This document shows, piece by piece, positions 17,722-27,061 of a DNA stretch of 64,000 nucleotides. The stretch's first letter is position 1, and every line of letters begins with the position of its first letter. The DNA comes from Fusobacterium_C necrophorum_A (lineage in GTDB: Bacteria; Fusobacteriota; Fusobacteriia; Fusobacteriales; Fusobacteriaceae): positions 1 through 64,000 of the forward strand of contig NZ_SBAP01000007.1 of assembly GCF_004134945.1 (NCBI RefSeq). Reading direction: 5' to 3'. A program made the position numbers and the translations under genes. Under the pieces are notes generated by a model. It did no database searches, had not been told where the DNA came from, and saw only the letters and a program-made list of their open reading frames with translations.

Positions 17722-18441
17722 TTACTCCGCTACAACGGTAGTTCCAATCTTTTCTCCTAAAATGACTCTCTTTAAATTTCCGGGTATTAAAGAATTAAAT
17801 ACCACAATCGGCAATTTATTTTCTCTACATAAAGAAATTGCAGTTGCATCCATCACCTTTAAATCCTTATTTAATACTTCCGTATAGCTTACCGTTTCAT
17901 ATTTGACTGCATCCGGATATTTCACGGGATCTCTATCATAAACACCATCTACCTTGGTTGCCTTGATAACAACATCTGTATTCATTTCAATAGCACGTAA
18001 TGCCGCAGCCGTATCTGTTGTGAAATATGGATTTCCTGTTCCTGCTCCAAAAATAACAACTCTACCTTTTTCTAAATGTCTTTGTGCCTTTCTTTTGATA
18101 AAAGGTTCTGCAACTTTAGGCATTTCAATTGCAGTTTGTACTCTTGTTGCCAGTCCTATTTTTTCCATTGCATTTTGTAAAGCCAAAGAGTTAATGACCG
18201 TTGCCAACATTCCCATATGATCTCCCGTGACTCGATCCACCCCTTGTTCCGCTCCTGAAAGTCCTCGAAAAATATTTCCGCCTCCAATCACGATAGAAAC
18301 TTGCACTCCTAAATCAACAATTTCTTTAATTTGCATAGCATAAGAATTGATGACTTCAGAAGAAATTCCAAATTCCTGTTCTCCCATTAAGGCCTCTCCG
18401 CTCAACTTTAATAAGACTTTTTGATAACAAGGTTTTTCCAT
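17722..18441 (-). CDS. pyrH: Uridylate kinase (UMP kinase)
   Basis: A 239-residue hexameric UMP kinase of the amino-acid-kinase fold. It begins KVLLKLSGEALMG and contains VSIVIGGGNIFRG (about 44-56), GDHMGMLATVINSLALQ, FGAGTGNPYFTTDTAAALRA (about 135-155) and KATKVDGVYDRDP (about 165-178). The chosen ATG at 18441 follows AGGAGG; the open frame extends upstream but without a ribosome site and with no family similarity. It makes UDP for RNA, DNA and cell-wall nucleotide sugars. Confidence 0.98.
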   Translation of the reverse strand: MEKPCYQKVLLKLSGEALMGEQEFGISSEVINSYAMQIKEIVDLGVQVSIVIGGGNIFRGLSGAEQGVDRVTGDHMGMLATVINSLALQNAMEKIGLATRVQTAIEMPKVAEPFIKRKAQRHLEKGRVVIFGAGTGNPYFTTDTAAALRAIEMNTDVVIKATKVDGVYDRDPVKYPDAVKYETVSYTEVLNKDLKVMDATAISLCRENKLPIVVFNSLIPGNLKRVILGEKIGTTVVAE

Positions 18442-18477
18442 TCTTTCATTCCTCCTCATTGATAAAAGAAAATTGAT

Positions 18478-18502
18478 AAAAAAGGGATGCTCATTGCATC
18501 CC
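18478..18502 (-). terminator. Terminator/attenuator between tsf and pyrH
   Basis: On the minus strand GGGATGC, a five-base loop and GCATCCC are followed by TTTTTT. It should reduce readthrough from the highly expressed rpsB-tsf transcript into pyrH-frr. Confidence 0.8.
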
Positions 18503-18514
18503 CTATCTGAATAA

Positions 18515-19408
18515 CTATCCTTTGATTTGAGCTGCAACTTCTGCGGCGAAATCTTCTTCTTTCTTTTCGATTCCATCTCCCACTTTATATCTTGTGAAAG
18601 AAAGTACTTTTAAATCTCCTGCATATTGTCCAACAGTTTCTTTATTTTCCGCTTTTACGAAAATTTGATTCACTAAACAATTTTCTTCATAGAACTTGTT
18701 CATTTTTCCAATTAAGATTTTTTCAATAATTTGAGCAGGTTTTCCTTCTTCTTCCAATTGCTTTCTTGCAATTTCTTTTTCATGTTCCAAATCAGCTGCC
18801 GTCACTTCTTCTTGGCATAGATATTTTGGATCCATTGCTGCCGCATGCATTGCAATATCTTTTGCTTTGTGAAGATTTTCTTCTGTCGCTTCTCCGGTCA
18901 TTTCTACAATAACTCCTAATTTTCCCCCTAAGTGAGAATAAGTTTCTACGAATCCGTCTTTTGCAACCGTTTCATGAATTCTTCTTAAATTCATATTTTC
19001 TCCAATTTTTGCAATCAATTCCGTCAAAGCGGCTTCCACCGTTTTTCCGGCTTCATATTCTGCTGCTTTTAATGCTTCAATGGTATTGATATTTTTCTCT
19101 AAAGCGATTTGCACCAATGCCTTTCCGAAATTTTTAAATTCTTCATTTTTTGCGACAAAATCCGTTTCAGAGTTAAATTCCAATACAACAGCTTTTTTAT
19201 GATCTACAGTAACCCCGTCGAAAATTAATCCTTCTGCCGCAATTCTTCCGGCTTTCTTTACTGCTTTCGCAATTCCTTTTTCTCGTAAATAGTCAATGGC
19301 TTTTTCAATATCTCCGTCATGTTGCTCCAATGCTTTTTTACAATCAAGCATTCCGGCTCCTGTTCTTTCTCTTAATTCTTTTACTAAACCAGCTGTAATT
19401 GCTGCCAT
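18515..19408 (-). CDS. tsf: Translation elongation factor Ts
   Basis: A 297-residue EF-Ts that exchanges GDP on EF-Tu. The UBA-like N terminus LVKELRERTGAGMLDCKKAL (about 8-27) is complete, followed by EFNSETDFVAKNEEFK (about 76-91), the core interaction segment with the Thr-Asp-Phe-Val motif. The C-terminal coiled region and final subdomain (KVGDGIEKKEEDFAAEV) are intact. It follows rpsB by 29 nt in the usual order. Confidence 0.98.
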   Translation of the reverse strand: MAAITAGLVKELRERTGAGMLDCKKALEQHDGDIEKAIDYLREKGIAKAVKKAGRIAAEGLIFDGVTVDHKKAVVLEFNSETDFVAKNEEFKNFGKALVQIALEKNINTIEALKAAEYEAGKTVEAALTELIAKIGENMNLRRIHETVAKDGFVETYSHLGGKLGVIVEMTGEATEENLHKAKDIAMHAAAMDPKYLCQEEVTAADLEHEKEIARKQLEEEGKPAQIIEKILIGKMNKFYEENCLVNQIFVKAENKETVGQYAGDLKVLSFTRYKVGDGIEKKEEDFAAEVAAQIKG

Positions 19409-19437
19409 GTTTCTTACCTCCTATTGATAGTTGATTA

Positions 19438-20181
19438 TTATTCCGCAGATCCTTCTTCTACTTGAATTTCTTCTGAAGCAGGTTCTACCGTTTCTTTTCC
19501 TTGATTTCCTTCTACAATTGCGTTTGCCATAACAGAAGTGATCAATTTTACAGATCTGATAGCATCATCATTTGCAGGAATAGGGAAAGTTACTTTATCC
19601 GGATCTACATTCGTATCAATCATAGCGAATACTGGAATTCCTAAATGGTCTGCTTCTGTTACAGCCAATTCTTCCATTTTTACGTCTACTACAAAAATAG
19701 CTTGAGGTACTTCTTTCATTTCTTTAATTCCATTCAAGTTTTTAGCCAATTTTGCTAATTCTTTTCGGAAACTAGCTGCTTCTTTTTTCGTATAAGCAGT
19801 ATCTAAAATTCCTTCCGCTTCCATTTTTTCCAATTCTTTTAATCTTTCAATTCTTCCTTTAATAGTAGAGAAATTTGTTAACATTCCTCCCAACCAACGA
19901 CTATTGACATAGTACATTCCTGCTCTTTCCGCTTGTTCTTTGATTGCTTCCTGTGCTTGCTTTTTCGTTCCGACAAATAGAACTTTTCCTCCATCTTCGA
20001 CGATTTTTCTCATTTCATCGTAAGCGGTTTCGATTTTCTTTAAAGATTTGTGTAAGTCAATTACATGGATTCCGTTTCTTTCCGTAAAAATGTACTTTGC
20101 CATTTTTGGATTCCATCTTTTCGCTTGGTGTCCGAAGTGAACTCCGGCTTCTAATAGTTGTTTCATAGTAATTACTGCCAT
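19438..20181 (-). CDS. rpsB: 30S ribosomal protein S2
   Basis: A 247-residue S2 with the family landmarks VITMKQLLEAGVHFGHQAKR at the N terminus, WNPKMAKYIFTERNGIHVID, FVGTKKQAQEAI (about 70-80), YVNSRWLGGMLTNFSTI (about 92-108) and IPVFAMIDTNVDPD (about 188-201). The acidic C-terminal tail (about 225-247) is typical. It is the first gene of the rpsB-tsf transcript, driven by a near-perfect promoter at 20294-20322 with a leader of about 105 nt. Confidence 0.98.
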   Translation of the reverse strand: MAVITMKQLLEAGVHFGHQAKRWNPKMAKYIFTERNGIHVIDLHKSLKKIETAYDEMRKIVEDGGKVLFVGTKKQAQEAIKEQAERAGMYYVNSRWLGGMLTNFSTIKGRIERLKELEKMEAEGILDTAYTKKEAASFRKELAKLAKNLNGIKEMKEVPQAIFVVDVKMEELAVTEADHLGIPVFAMIDTNVDPDKVTFPIPANDDAIRSVKLITSVMANAIVEGNQGKETVEPASEEIQVEEGSAE

Positions 20182-20287
20182 TTTTTTCCTCCTAAAATAT
20201 TTTTTTTGGTTTTTCTTCCATTCATCTCAAAACTAAGCGACTTCATCAGCACCCTGCCTAGAAATAATGAATGTGTGTATTAAACAA
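20182..20287 (-). promoter_or_regulatory. rpsB 5' leader, possible autoregulatory RNA
   Basis: The untranslated leader between the predicted start of transcription (about 20287) and the rpsB ATG is about 105 nt long. Its middle is unusually GC-rich for this genome (minus strand CTAGGCAGGGTGCTGATGAA around 20235-20254). S2 leaders are autoregulated in several bacteria, so this may be an S2-binding site. I could not fold it with confidence. Confidence 0.35.
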
Positions 20288-20293
20288 CACCAT

Positions 20294-20322
20294 ATCCTAT
20301 CATTTTTTTCATTCTGTGTCAA
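20294..20322 (-). promoter_or_regulatory. Promoter of rpsB-tsf
   Basis: Minus strand: TTGACA (20317-20322), 17-nt spacer, TAGGAT (20294-20299). The -35 box is built from the last codons of the upstream aas-like gene (Leu-Asp-Thr). Confidence 0.85.
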
Positions 20323-23300
20323 GCATTTCTCTCAATTTCACATAATCGGTCTTCCCTGTTCCTAAGATAGGAATTTCCTGTTTTGTCAAAATTTTCTTTG
20401 GAATCCATAATTCACTATACTGCTCTTCTTTCAAATATTCCAAAATGTCTTTGCTCTCCATACGTTCCGCCTCTGTAAAAAGAACCAGTTGTTCTCCTTT
20501 TTTCGGATCTTGCACCGAAAGAACCGCCAATTTTGTATCCGGATATTTTTTCTGCAACACTTCCTCCACAGCAGCCAGAGATACCATTTCTCCCCCAATT
20601 TTTGCAAACCGTTTTGCTCTTCCTAAAATATGCACAAATCCGTCCTCATCTATGGATACGATATCTCCCGTATCATACCAACCGTCCGGAAGGCTTTCCA
20701 ACTCTCCGTTTTTCAAATATCCTTTCATGATATTTCTTCCTTTGACGAAAAGTCTTCCTCCCTCCGCAACTCCCTCAACTTCTTCCAAACGATACTGAAT
20801 TCCGGGCACTAATTTCCCAACACTGTTCTTCTTCTGATACATTGGCGTATTTACGGCTAAAACGGGACTGGTTTCCGTAATTCCGTATCCTTCCAAAATT
20901 CGTACTCCAAATTTTTCCATCCATATTTGAGAGGTGCTGTCCTTTAATTTTTCCGCTCCTACAATGGCATATTTAATATTATAGAAATCATACGGATTCG
21001 CCTGTTTTGCATATCCTTGAAAGAAAGTATCCGTTCCGCAAAGAATGCTTGCATTACTGTCATACACCAATTCCGGCACAATTTTATAGTGCACCGGAGA
21101 AGGATAAAAAAATACTTTAATTCCCGATAAAATCGGTAAAATGGTTCCCACTTCCAATCCAAAGGAATGAAACATCGGCAACATATTGAAAAAAACATCA
21201 TTTTCATTGAAAGCGAATACAGAAGAAATTTGATAACGATTCGCCTGTAAGTTTTCATGATTCAACGCTACCGCTTTCGGCATTCCTTCCGAACCGGAAG
21301 TAAATAAAATGGTAGCAATATCCGAAGAATCGACTTTCGGAGTATATCTTCGATAATATCGATACACTCCTATCCATTTTTGTCGATAGCTCAAGGCTTC
21401 CTGCACCTGTTCCAAATAGAAAACCTGAATTCCCGCTTCTTCTATCTTTTGAATAACAGTTTGCAATCCCATAAGAGTTACCATTTTTTCTGCAGTAATT
21501 AAAGTTTGAATTCCGGAAGTGTGCAAACAGGAAAGAATTTGAGCATCTCCCTGTGTAAAATTTATCATAGCAGGCACTTTTCCAACGGATTGCAAAGCGA
21601 AATATGCTACAACATTTGCCAAAGAATTCGGCAATAGTAAGGCAACATTTTTTTCCGGAATCTTTTCCTCGAAATATCTCCCCAATATGTAGCTCTTTAA
21701 AATCAGCTGATAATAGCTGATGCTTCGACGTGCAATGTCTTCCGCAATCATGTGTCCTTTTCCGTGTGTTTTTCTTGCTGTCAACAAAGCACGAAACAGA
21801 GGAGTTGCAATCGGAGAGGATTCATACATCATATTCGTCATAATCGTATATAACTGATCCCCGATTTGCTTTCTTCTCAAAGAAGGACTGACTCCTTCCT
21901 CCACTTTGATTTTGGTGGGAGGAAGGACCGTAATTGTAATTTTTGGAAAATACGTCGTCTTAAATTTCGTTTTCAAATAAGAAAACTTGGAAAATTGGGC
22001 CCCGTCAATCCGAACCGGTAAAATATTCGCATTGGCGGCATTCGCAACGACTCCCGCTCCCTCATATACTTTCATCAAAGAGCCCGTCACAGTAATTCTT
22101 CCCTCCGGAAAAATAATACATTTTTGGTTTTTCTTCAATTCATCAATAATATTCTTTAACGCAACCGGATTCGTGGGATCTAACGGATGTAGGCTTACCA
22201 CCGGTCTAAAAATCTTGACCCACCATTTTTTAGCAATGTGCGTATTGATCGCAAAAATCAATCTTTCCGGCATAAAAGCCGCCACTAGCAAACCGTCCAA
22301 TAAAGAGGTATGATTGGCAATCAATAAGACTCTTTTTCCTGCTTTTTCAAAATATTCCAAGCCTTTGACATCCACTTTAAAAAAAATTGCCAACAAACTT
22401 TGAGCAATGGAACGAGGCAAAGCGTCCGGCAACATCGTCAAAATGTAAAAAGCAACCAAAATGCTTACCAAAGACAGAAAAAAGAAAATTTGAGGAATGG
22501 AAACTCCTAAATGAAACAGTAACATGACAAAGACGGATAGGAATACCATTCCGCAGGCATTCATAATATTATTTCCCGCAATAATCGTTGCCAAATATTT
22601 TTTGGATGCTCTTGTTTGTAGAAAGGTATTCAAAGGAACCAAGTACATCCCTGAAAAAAATGCCAAAAGAAATAAAATAATTGCCATCCGAATCCCCGCA
22701 AAACTTGTAAAAAAAGGAACCGTATGCAGATTTTCAAAAGGCGGAATATAACGATTCGTTGCCCAATACAAAGCAAACATGGACACTGCCATTCCCAAAG
22801 AGCTTAAAGGTACATAAGTCGGATGCACCACTCCCTTTAAGATTTTCGTACAGAGATAAGCTCCCAAGGAAATTCCCAATGCAAAAATTAACATAAAAAC
22901 GGAAACCGCATTCCTTGAAGTTCCCAATACCGATTCACAAAGAGGATAAATGAGCAACATCACAACGGCAGCCAAAGACCAAAACCAAGAAATTCCTAAA
23001 ATGGTCTGGTAGATAACTTTTAATTCCGATACTTTTCGGTAGGTAATCCGGATATCTTTCAAAATATTTTTATGCAGTTTTGCTTTCGGTCGAGGAGCAG
23101 GCGAAACGGGAATGAAGAAACTGCTGATAAATCCTATCACGGCACTACAGAACAAAAATCCTAAAACAAAGATAGGGGAATGTAAATAAGTTCCTAAAAT
23201 CGTTCCGAACAAGACTGCCAGATAGGTCGAGGTATCGACGAAGGCATTGGCGGAAATCAATTCCGCTTCTTTCAAATGTTGAGGTAAAATAGAGTACTTC

Positions 23301-23665
23301 AGAGGTCCAAAAAAAGCGGACCTCATACTCATCACGAATAAAGTGAGTAAAATCAAGGAATATTGTCCCGAGTAAAAAAAGAAAATGCAAAAAAAGATTC
23401 CTAAAATTTCGATTCCTTTAATAATCTTTACAAGACTGTTTCTTTGAAATTTATCGGCAAACTGTCCTGCGGTTGCCGAAACAAAAAACATGGGTAAAAT
23501 CGTAATCACATTGACACTGCTGATTAAAATTCCCTTTTCTGTCAAGCTTCTCTGCAAATGATACGTAATAAAAGTAATGATTGCCATCTTCAAAAGATTG
23601 TCGTTAAGAGCCCCCAAAAATTGTGTCAGAAACAATGGCAAAAATTTTCGTTGTGTCAATAACAT
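20309..23665 (-). CDS. aas: Three-domain MFS / acyltransferase / acyl-ACP synthetase (Aas-LplT fusion type)
   Basis: An 1118-residue fusion. Residues about 1-415 are an MFS transporter of LplT type (MLLTQRKFLPLFLTQFLGAL, LNDNLLKMAIITF). Residues about 430-620 are a PlsC/LPLAT acyltransferase with NHTSLLD near 450 and FPEGRI near 520. Residues about 650-1118 are an AMP-binding acyl-ACP synthetase with the P-loop FTSGSEGMPKAVAL near 790, GYGITETSP near 925 and DTGDIVSIDEDGFVHILGR near 1025. In E. coli LplT flips lysophospholipid inward and the two-domain Aas reacylates it; here all steps are on one chain. It ends at the rpsB promoter and starts 9 nt after smpB. Confidence 0.9.
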   Translation of the reverse strand: MLLTQRKFLPLFLTQFLGALNDNLLKMAIITFITYHLQRSLTEKGILISSVNVITILPMFFVSATAGQFADKFQRNSLVKIIKGIEILGIFFCIFFFYSGQYSLILLTLFVMSMRSAFFGPLKYSILPQHLKEAELISANAFVDTSTYLAVLFGTILGTYLHSPIFVLGFLFCSAVIGFISSFFIPVSPAPRPKAKLHKNILKDIRITYRKVSELKVIYQTILGISWFWSLAAVVMLLIYPLCESVLGTSRNAVSVFMLIFALGISLGAYLCTKILKGVVHPTYVPLSSLGMAVSMFALYWATNRYIPPFENLHTVPFFTSFAGIRMAIILFLLAFFSGMYLVPLNTFLQTRASKKYLATIIAGNNIMNACGMVFLSVFVMLLFHLGVSIPQIFFFLSLVSILVAFYILTMLPDALPRSIAQSLLAIFFKVDVKGLEYFEKAGKRVLLIANHTSLLDGLLVAAFMPERLIFAINTHIAKKWWVKIFRPVVSLHPLDPTNPVALKNIIDELKKNQKCIIFPEGRITVTGSLMKVYEGAGVVANAANANILPVRIDGAQFSKFSYLKTKFKTTYFPKITITVLPPTKIKVEEGVSPSLRRKQIGDQLYTIMTNMMYESSPIATPLFRALLTARKTHGKGHMIAEDIARRSISYYQLILKSYILGRYFEEKIPEKNVALLLPNSLANVVAYFALQSVGKVPAMINFTQGDAQILSCLHTSGIQTLITAEKMVTLMGLQTVIQKIEEAGIQVFYLEQVQEALSYRQKWIGVYRYYRRYTPKVDSSDIATILFTSGSEGMPKAVALNHENLQANRYQISSVFAFNENDVFFNMLPMFHSFGLEVGTILPILSGIKVFFYPSPVHYKIVPELVYDSNASILCGTDTFFQGYAKQANPYDFYNIKYAIVGAEKLKDSTSQIWMEKFGVRILEGYGITETSPVLAVNTPMYQKKNSVGKLVPGIQYRLEEVEGVAEGGRLFVKGRNIMKGYLKNGELESLPDGWYDTGDIVSIDEDGFVHILGRAKRFAKIGGEMVSLAAVEEVLQKKYPDTKLAVLSVQDPKKGEQLVLFTEAERMESKDILEYLKEEQYSELWIPKKILTKQEIPILGTGKTDYVKLREMLDTE

Positions 23666-23673
23666 AGTCCCTC

Positions 23674-24120
23674 CTAACGATTATTTTCTTTTAAACTTCT
23701 TCGAATATCTCTCTCCGTATCCCTCTTTGCAATACTTTCCCTTTTGTCATAGGTTTTCTTCCCTCTCGCCAAGGCAATTTCCACTTTCACATAACCATGA
23801 GAAAGATGAACGTCCAAAGGAACAATGGTATAGCCTTTTTGGCTTACCTTTTCATGCAAACGCCGAATTTCTTTTTTATGCAAAAGCAGTTTCCGAACTC
23901 TTTTTTCTTCCGGATTATAGATACTTCCATAGGACCAAGGGACAATGGACATCCCCATGATAAATAATTCCCCGTTGATGATTCGCACAAAGGATTCTTT
24001 AATACTTACTTTTCCTGCTTTTGCCGATTTTACTTCACTCCCCTGTAATTCAATTCCCGCTTCAAACTTCTCTTCCACGAAATAATCGAAATATGCTTTC
24101 TTATTTCCTGCTAATATCAT
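23674..24120 (-). CDS. smpB: SsrA-binding protein SmpB
   Basis: A 148-residue partner of tmRNA in rescuing stalled ribosomes. It has the family N terminus NKKAYFDYFVEEKFEAGIEL, the core LQGSEVKSAKAGKVSIKESF (about 24-42), NGELFIMGMSIVPW, and the basic C-terminal tail with GKKTYDKRESIAKRDTERDI (about 118-137) that enters the decoding centre. The start is the ATG at 24120; the longer open frame upstream lies within the end of rnr. The rnr-smpB order fits the joint role of RNase R and SmpB in trans-translation. No tmRNA gene was seen in this window. Confidence 0.97.
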   Translation of the reverse strand: MILAGNKKAYFDYFVEEKFEAGIELQGSEVKSAKAGKVSIKESFVRIINGELFIMGMSIVPWSYGSIYNPEEKRVRKLLLHKKEIRRLHEKVSQKGYTIVPLDVHLSHGYVKVEIALARGKKTYDKRESIAKRDTERDIRRSLKENNR

Positions 24121-24130
24121 AGTAACTCCT

Positions 24131-26065
24131 TTACCAACCTTTTTGCATAACCAATGTCGGTACTGCTTCAATCTCCAATTCCTGCAAACTTGCCTTTACG
24201 ATGACAATTTTTACCTTATCTCCCATGTGATATTGATTTTCTTCCTGTTCTCTGTCCAACATTGCATATTCCCTTTCATCAAATTCATAAAAATGACGGG
24301 ATGACACGACATCCCAGCTGACTTCAATATGCTCTTCCGTTTCAAAGAAAACACGACGATTGCTAAAACCGGTCACCATAGCCGAAAATTCTTCTCCCAC
24401 TTGACTCATCATATATTCCACCAATTTAATTTTTACGCTCTCTTCTTCCACTTTCATTGCCACCCTCTCCATTTTAGAGATATGTTCACAAATTTTTGGC
24501 AATTTCTTGGTATTTCGAGATAATTCTTTGGCACCGGGATAAGAGTTTAAAACGGAATGTAAAATTCGATGAACTTCCAAATCCGCATATCGACGAATCG
24601 GAGACGTAAAATGAGTATAACATTCGGAAGCCAAGCCGAAATGTCCCAGATTCTCCATACCGTATCGAGCTTGCTTCAGTGCCATCAATATCATTTTATG
24701 TACAATTAAATTCACACCTTTTTCTTTGGAGTCCTCTATCATCTCCTGAAACTGCTTTGGATGTACCTCTTCCAAATTATGAACTCGATAATGAAAATTC
24801 TTAAGACTTTCATTCAATTTTTGTAATCTTTCTCGTTCCGGTTTTTCATGAACTCGATAAACGGAGGGAATTTCCATCCAGAATAATTTTTCGGCAACCG
24901 CTTCATTGGCGGCAATCATAAAGTCCTCAATGATTTTCTCCGCCTCTCCTCGCTCTCGAAGTTTGACATATTGAACCTTTTCTTCCTCATCCAACACCAA
25001 CTTAATTTCAGACAAATCAAAATCAATGCTTCCTCTTGCATATTTTCTTGCCCTTAACACTTTGGACAGGTCTAACATCGTCTTTACCATCTCTTGAATA
25101 TCCCGATATTCTTCCAACGTTTCTTCCTTCCCGTCTATCATTTCATTTACCTTGGTATAGGTCATACGATGAACGCTTCGAATCACGGACTTATACATAT
25201 CGGCTTGCACTACTTTACCGCTTCCGTCAATTTCCATTTCACAAGTGAAGCATAATTTATCTTCCTTCTCATTCAAAGAACAAATCCCATTGGAAATTTC
25301 CTTTGGAAACATCGGAAGAACTCGATCCACCAAGTAGACGGAATTTCCTCTTTTTCTGGCTTCCAAATCCAATTCGGAATCTTCGGGAATGTAGTAAGAA
25401 ACATCGGCAATACAAACCAATAGTTTATAATTTCCATTTTTCATTTTTTCCACATAGACAGCATCATCCAAATCCCTTGCATCTTCGCCATCGATGGTAA
25501 TAATGGAGTAGTTTCTCAAATCCCGTCTGGAAGAAATTTCTTTTTCAGAAACCGTCTTGGGAATATTTTTTAACTCCGTCTTTACTTTTTTCGGAAAGTC
25601 TTCACTCATTCCTTCCCGATAAATCAAAGCATCCACCATATTTTTGGTATTGTAAGGATCGCCAAGAACTTCGACAATTTCTCCCTCCGGCTTTCGTTCC
25701 TTATCCCCCCAAAAATAAATATCGACGACTACCAGCTCTCCATTTTGAGCTTTTTTCATCTTCCCTCTCGGAATGTAAATATCTTTTCCGAAAGCATGTG
25801 TCGGTCGAACGAAGCCGAAGTCGGAACGACGTTCCAAAATTCCCACAATTTTTTGCTTCTCTCGATTGACAATTTCGACGACTTCCCCCTCACGCCCATG
25901 TTCGGCTGTTTTGTCCTTGGTAATACGAACCAAGACGCTATCTCCATCTAAAGCTCCATGAAAAGCTGCTCTGGGAATAAAGATTCCCTCTCCCTCTTCC
26001 GTGTCTACAAAAGCAAAGCGTTCCTTAATGATACTAAACGTCCCTCGTACAAATTCTTCTCTCAT
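24131..26065 (-). CDS. rnr: Ribonuclease R
   Basis: A 644-residue RNase II/R family 3'-5' exoribonuclease. After N-terminal cold-shock-like domains (about 1-140), the catalytic RNB domain starts at DEDARDLDDAVYVEK-like sequence (ITIDGEDARDLDDAVYVEKM, about 190-209) with the catalytic aspartates. It continues to YTHFTSPIRRYADLEVHRIL (about 490-510), and an S1-type domain ends the protein. The typical long C-terminal basic tail is absent, so it is shorter than E. coli RNase R. The start ATG 26065 follows GAGGAGGAGAGCTG and overlaps the yqeK stop (TGATG). Confidence 0.96.
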   Translation of the reverse strand: MREEFVRGTFSIIKERFAFVDTEEGEGIFIPRAAFHGALDGDSVLVRITKDKTAEHGREGEVVEIVNREKQKIVGILERRSDFGFVRPTHAFGKDIYIPRGKMKKAQNGELVVVDIYFWGDKERKPEGEIVEVLGDPYNTKNMVDALIYREGMSEDFPKKVKTELKNIPKTVSEKEISSRRDLRNYSIITIDGEDARDLDDAVYVEKMKNGNYKLLVCIADVSYYIPEDSELDLEARKRGNSVYLVDRVLPMFPKEISNGICSLNEKEDKLCFTCEMEIDGSGKVVQADMYKSVIRSVHRMTYTKVNEMIDGKEETLEEYRDIQEMVKTMLDLSKVLRARKYARGSIDFDLSEIKLVLDEEEKVQYVKLRERGEAEKIIEDFMIAANEAVAEKLFWMEIPSVYRVHEKPERERLQKLNESLKNFHYRVHNLEEVHPKQFQEMIEDSKEKGVNLIVHKMILMALKQARYGMENLGHFGLASECYTHFTSPIRRYADLEVHRILHSVLNSYPGAKELSRNTKKLPKICEHISKMERVAMKVEEESVKIKLVEYMMSQVGEEFSAMVTGFSNRRVFFETEEHIEVSWDVVSSRHFYEFDEREYAMLDREQEENQYHMGDKVKIVIVKASLQELEIEAVPTLVMQKGW

Positions 26066-26637
26066 CAGCTCTCCTCCTCTAAGCTCTTCTTCCATTCCAA
26101 AGTATTCGGATGAAGTATGGCTCCCGTCGATGACAAATACTCCAGCTTATGTTTTATTTCCATTAAAATTCCCTGCTCTAAATCTTCATAGGTTTTTTCC
26201 CGAATGATGTTGACACTCGGATAATTTCGAGTTTCTTCAATCGCATCCGCAATATATACGATCTTCCCCACCAAAGACATCCCCGCCTTGCCGACAGTAT
26301 GATACCGAATCGCTTCCAATACTTCCTCATCTTGAATCCCAAAATGTTCTTTCACCAAAACGGAGGCGACAAAACCGTGTAAAATCTCTCCGTTCTCTAA
26401 ATCCTTCTCCGATAAATCTTCAAAATGTTCCCGTCTGCAAATTTTCTGCATTTCTTCCAAAGGCATTTCTTTGGCACAATCATGTAATAGAGCTGCCAAA
26501 CGACATTTTTCAATATCCGCTCCATTCCGTCTTGCCAAATTCTCCGCCTCTTTTACTACAGACAAAACATGAGCAAAGCGTTTTTTAGAAAGATTTTTTG
26601 ACAACCAGATACAGTAACTTCTCTCCTCTTCTCTCAT
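26065..26637 (-). CDS. yqeK: HD-domain Ap4A/nucleotide hydrolase, YqeK family
   Basis: A 190-residue HD-superfamily phosphohydrolase. Metal-binding motifs are RFAHVLSVVKEAENLA (about 20-36), AALLHDCAKEM (about 48-58), EILHGFVASVLVKEHFG (about 84-100) and RYHTVGKAGM (about 110-119). YqeK members hydrolyse diadenosine tetraphosphate symmetrically to two ADP. In many bacteria the gene follows nadD; here nadD is not adjacent. It lies between a small membrane protein gene (1-nt gap) and rnr (TGATG overlap). Confidence 0.92.
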   Translation of the reverse strand: MREEERSYCIWLSKNLSKKRFAHVLSVVKEAENLARRNGADIEKCRLAALLHDCAKEMPLEEMQKICRREHFEDLSEKDLENGEILHGFVASVLVKEHFGIQDEEVLEAIRYHTVGKAGMSLVGKIVYIADAIEETRNYPSVNIIREKTYEDLEQGILMEIKHKLEYLSSTGAILHPNTLEWKKSLEEES

Positions 26638-26638
26638 C

Positions 26639-27049
26639 TTATAAGACCTGTACCTTTCCTTCCATCCCCAATTGTTTTAAACTTTGCTCTATCGCTTCTA
26701 CACTTTGTCCCTTCGGTTTTTCATTGCAAAGCATATAGACTCCGTCCTCTGCAATATAAATATTTTTCAAAGTAATCTTCTCTTTTTCCCATTCCTTCTC
26801 GTAGAGATAATCGAATTCTGCCTGTACCAATACGTGTAATTCTTCCGATCGGCTTTCCTTCTCTTCCAGTTTTCGTTTTTCAAAACTTCCGTCAGGCAAA
26901 TACAGCAAGTACTCTTTTTGGAAAGAATTTTCCTGTACTTTCTCTACTTTTGCGGCATCTCGCACCATTCTCGAGGAGGGAAAACTCATATAAATTCCTC
27001 CTACCAAAATAGCAAAAATCCAAATAACCACAGTGACTAACTTCTTCAT
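26639..27049 (-). CDS. Small membrane-anchored protein, possibly GerMN-like
   Basis: A 136-residue protein with an N-terminal signal anchor (about 4-23, LVTVVIWIFAILVGGIYMSF). The soluble part contains YLLYLPDGSFEKRKLEE (about 47-63) and KNIYIAEDGVYMLCNEKP (about 96-113). This spacing is reminiscent of a GerMN domain (a strand with PDG, then a later DGxVYL strand), a domain often found beside N-acetylmuramoyl-L-alanine amidases. The adjacent upstream gene is such an amidase, 12 nt away. The family assignment is tentative; the localisation outside the cytoplasm is more secure. Confidence 0.6.
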   Translation of the reverse strand: MKKLVTVVIWIFAILVGGIYMSFPSSRMVRDAAKVEKVQENSFQKEYLLYLPDGSFEKRKLEEKESRSEELHVLVQAEFDYLYEKEWEKEKITLKNIYIAEDGVYMLCNEKPKGQSVEAIEQSLKQLGMEGKVQVL

Positions 27050-27061
27050 CTCTTCTCCCTC

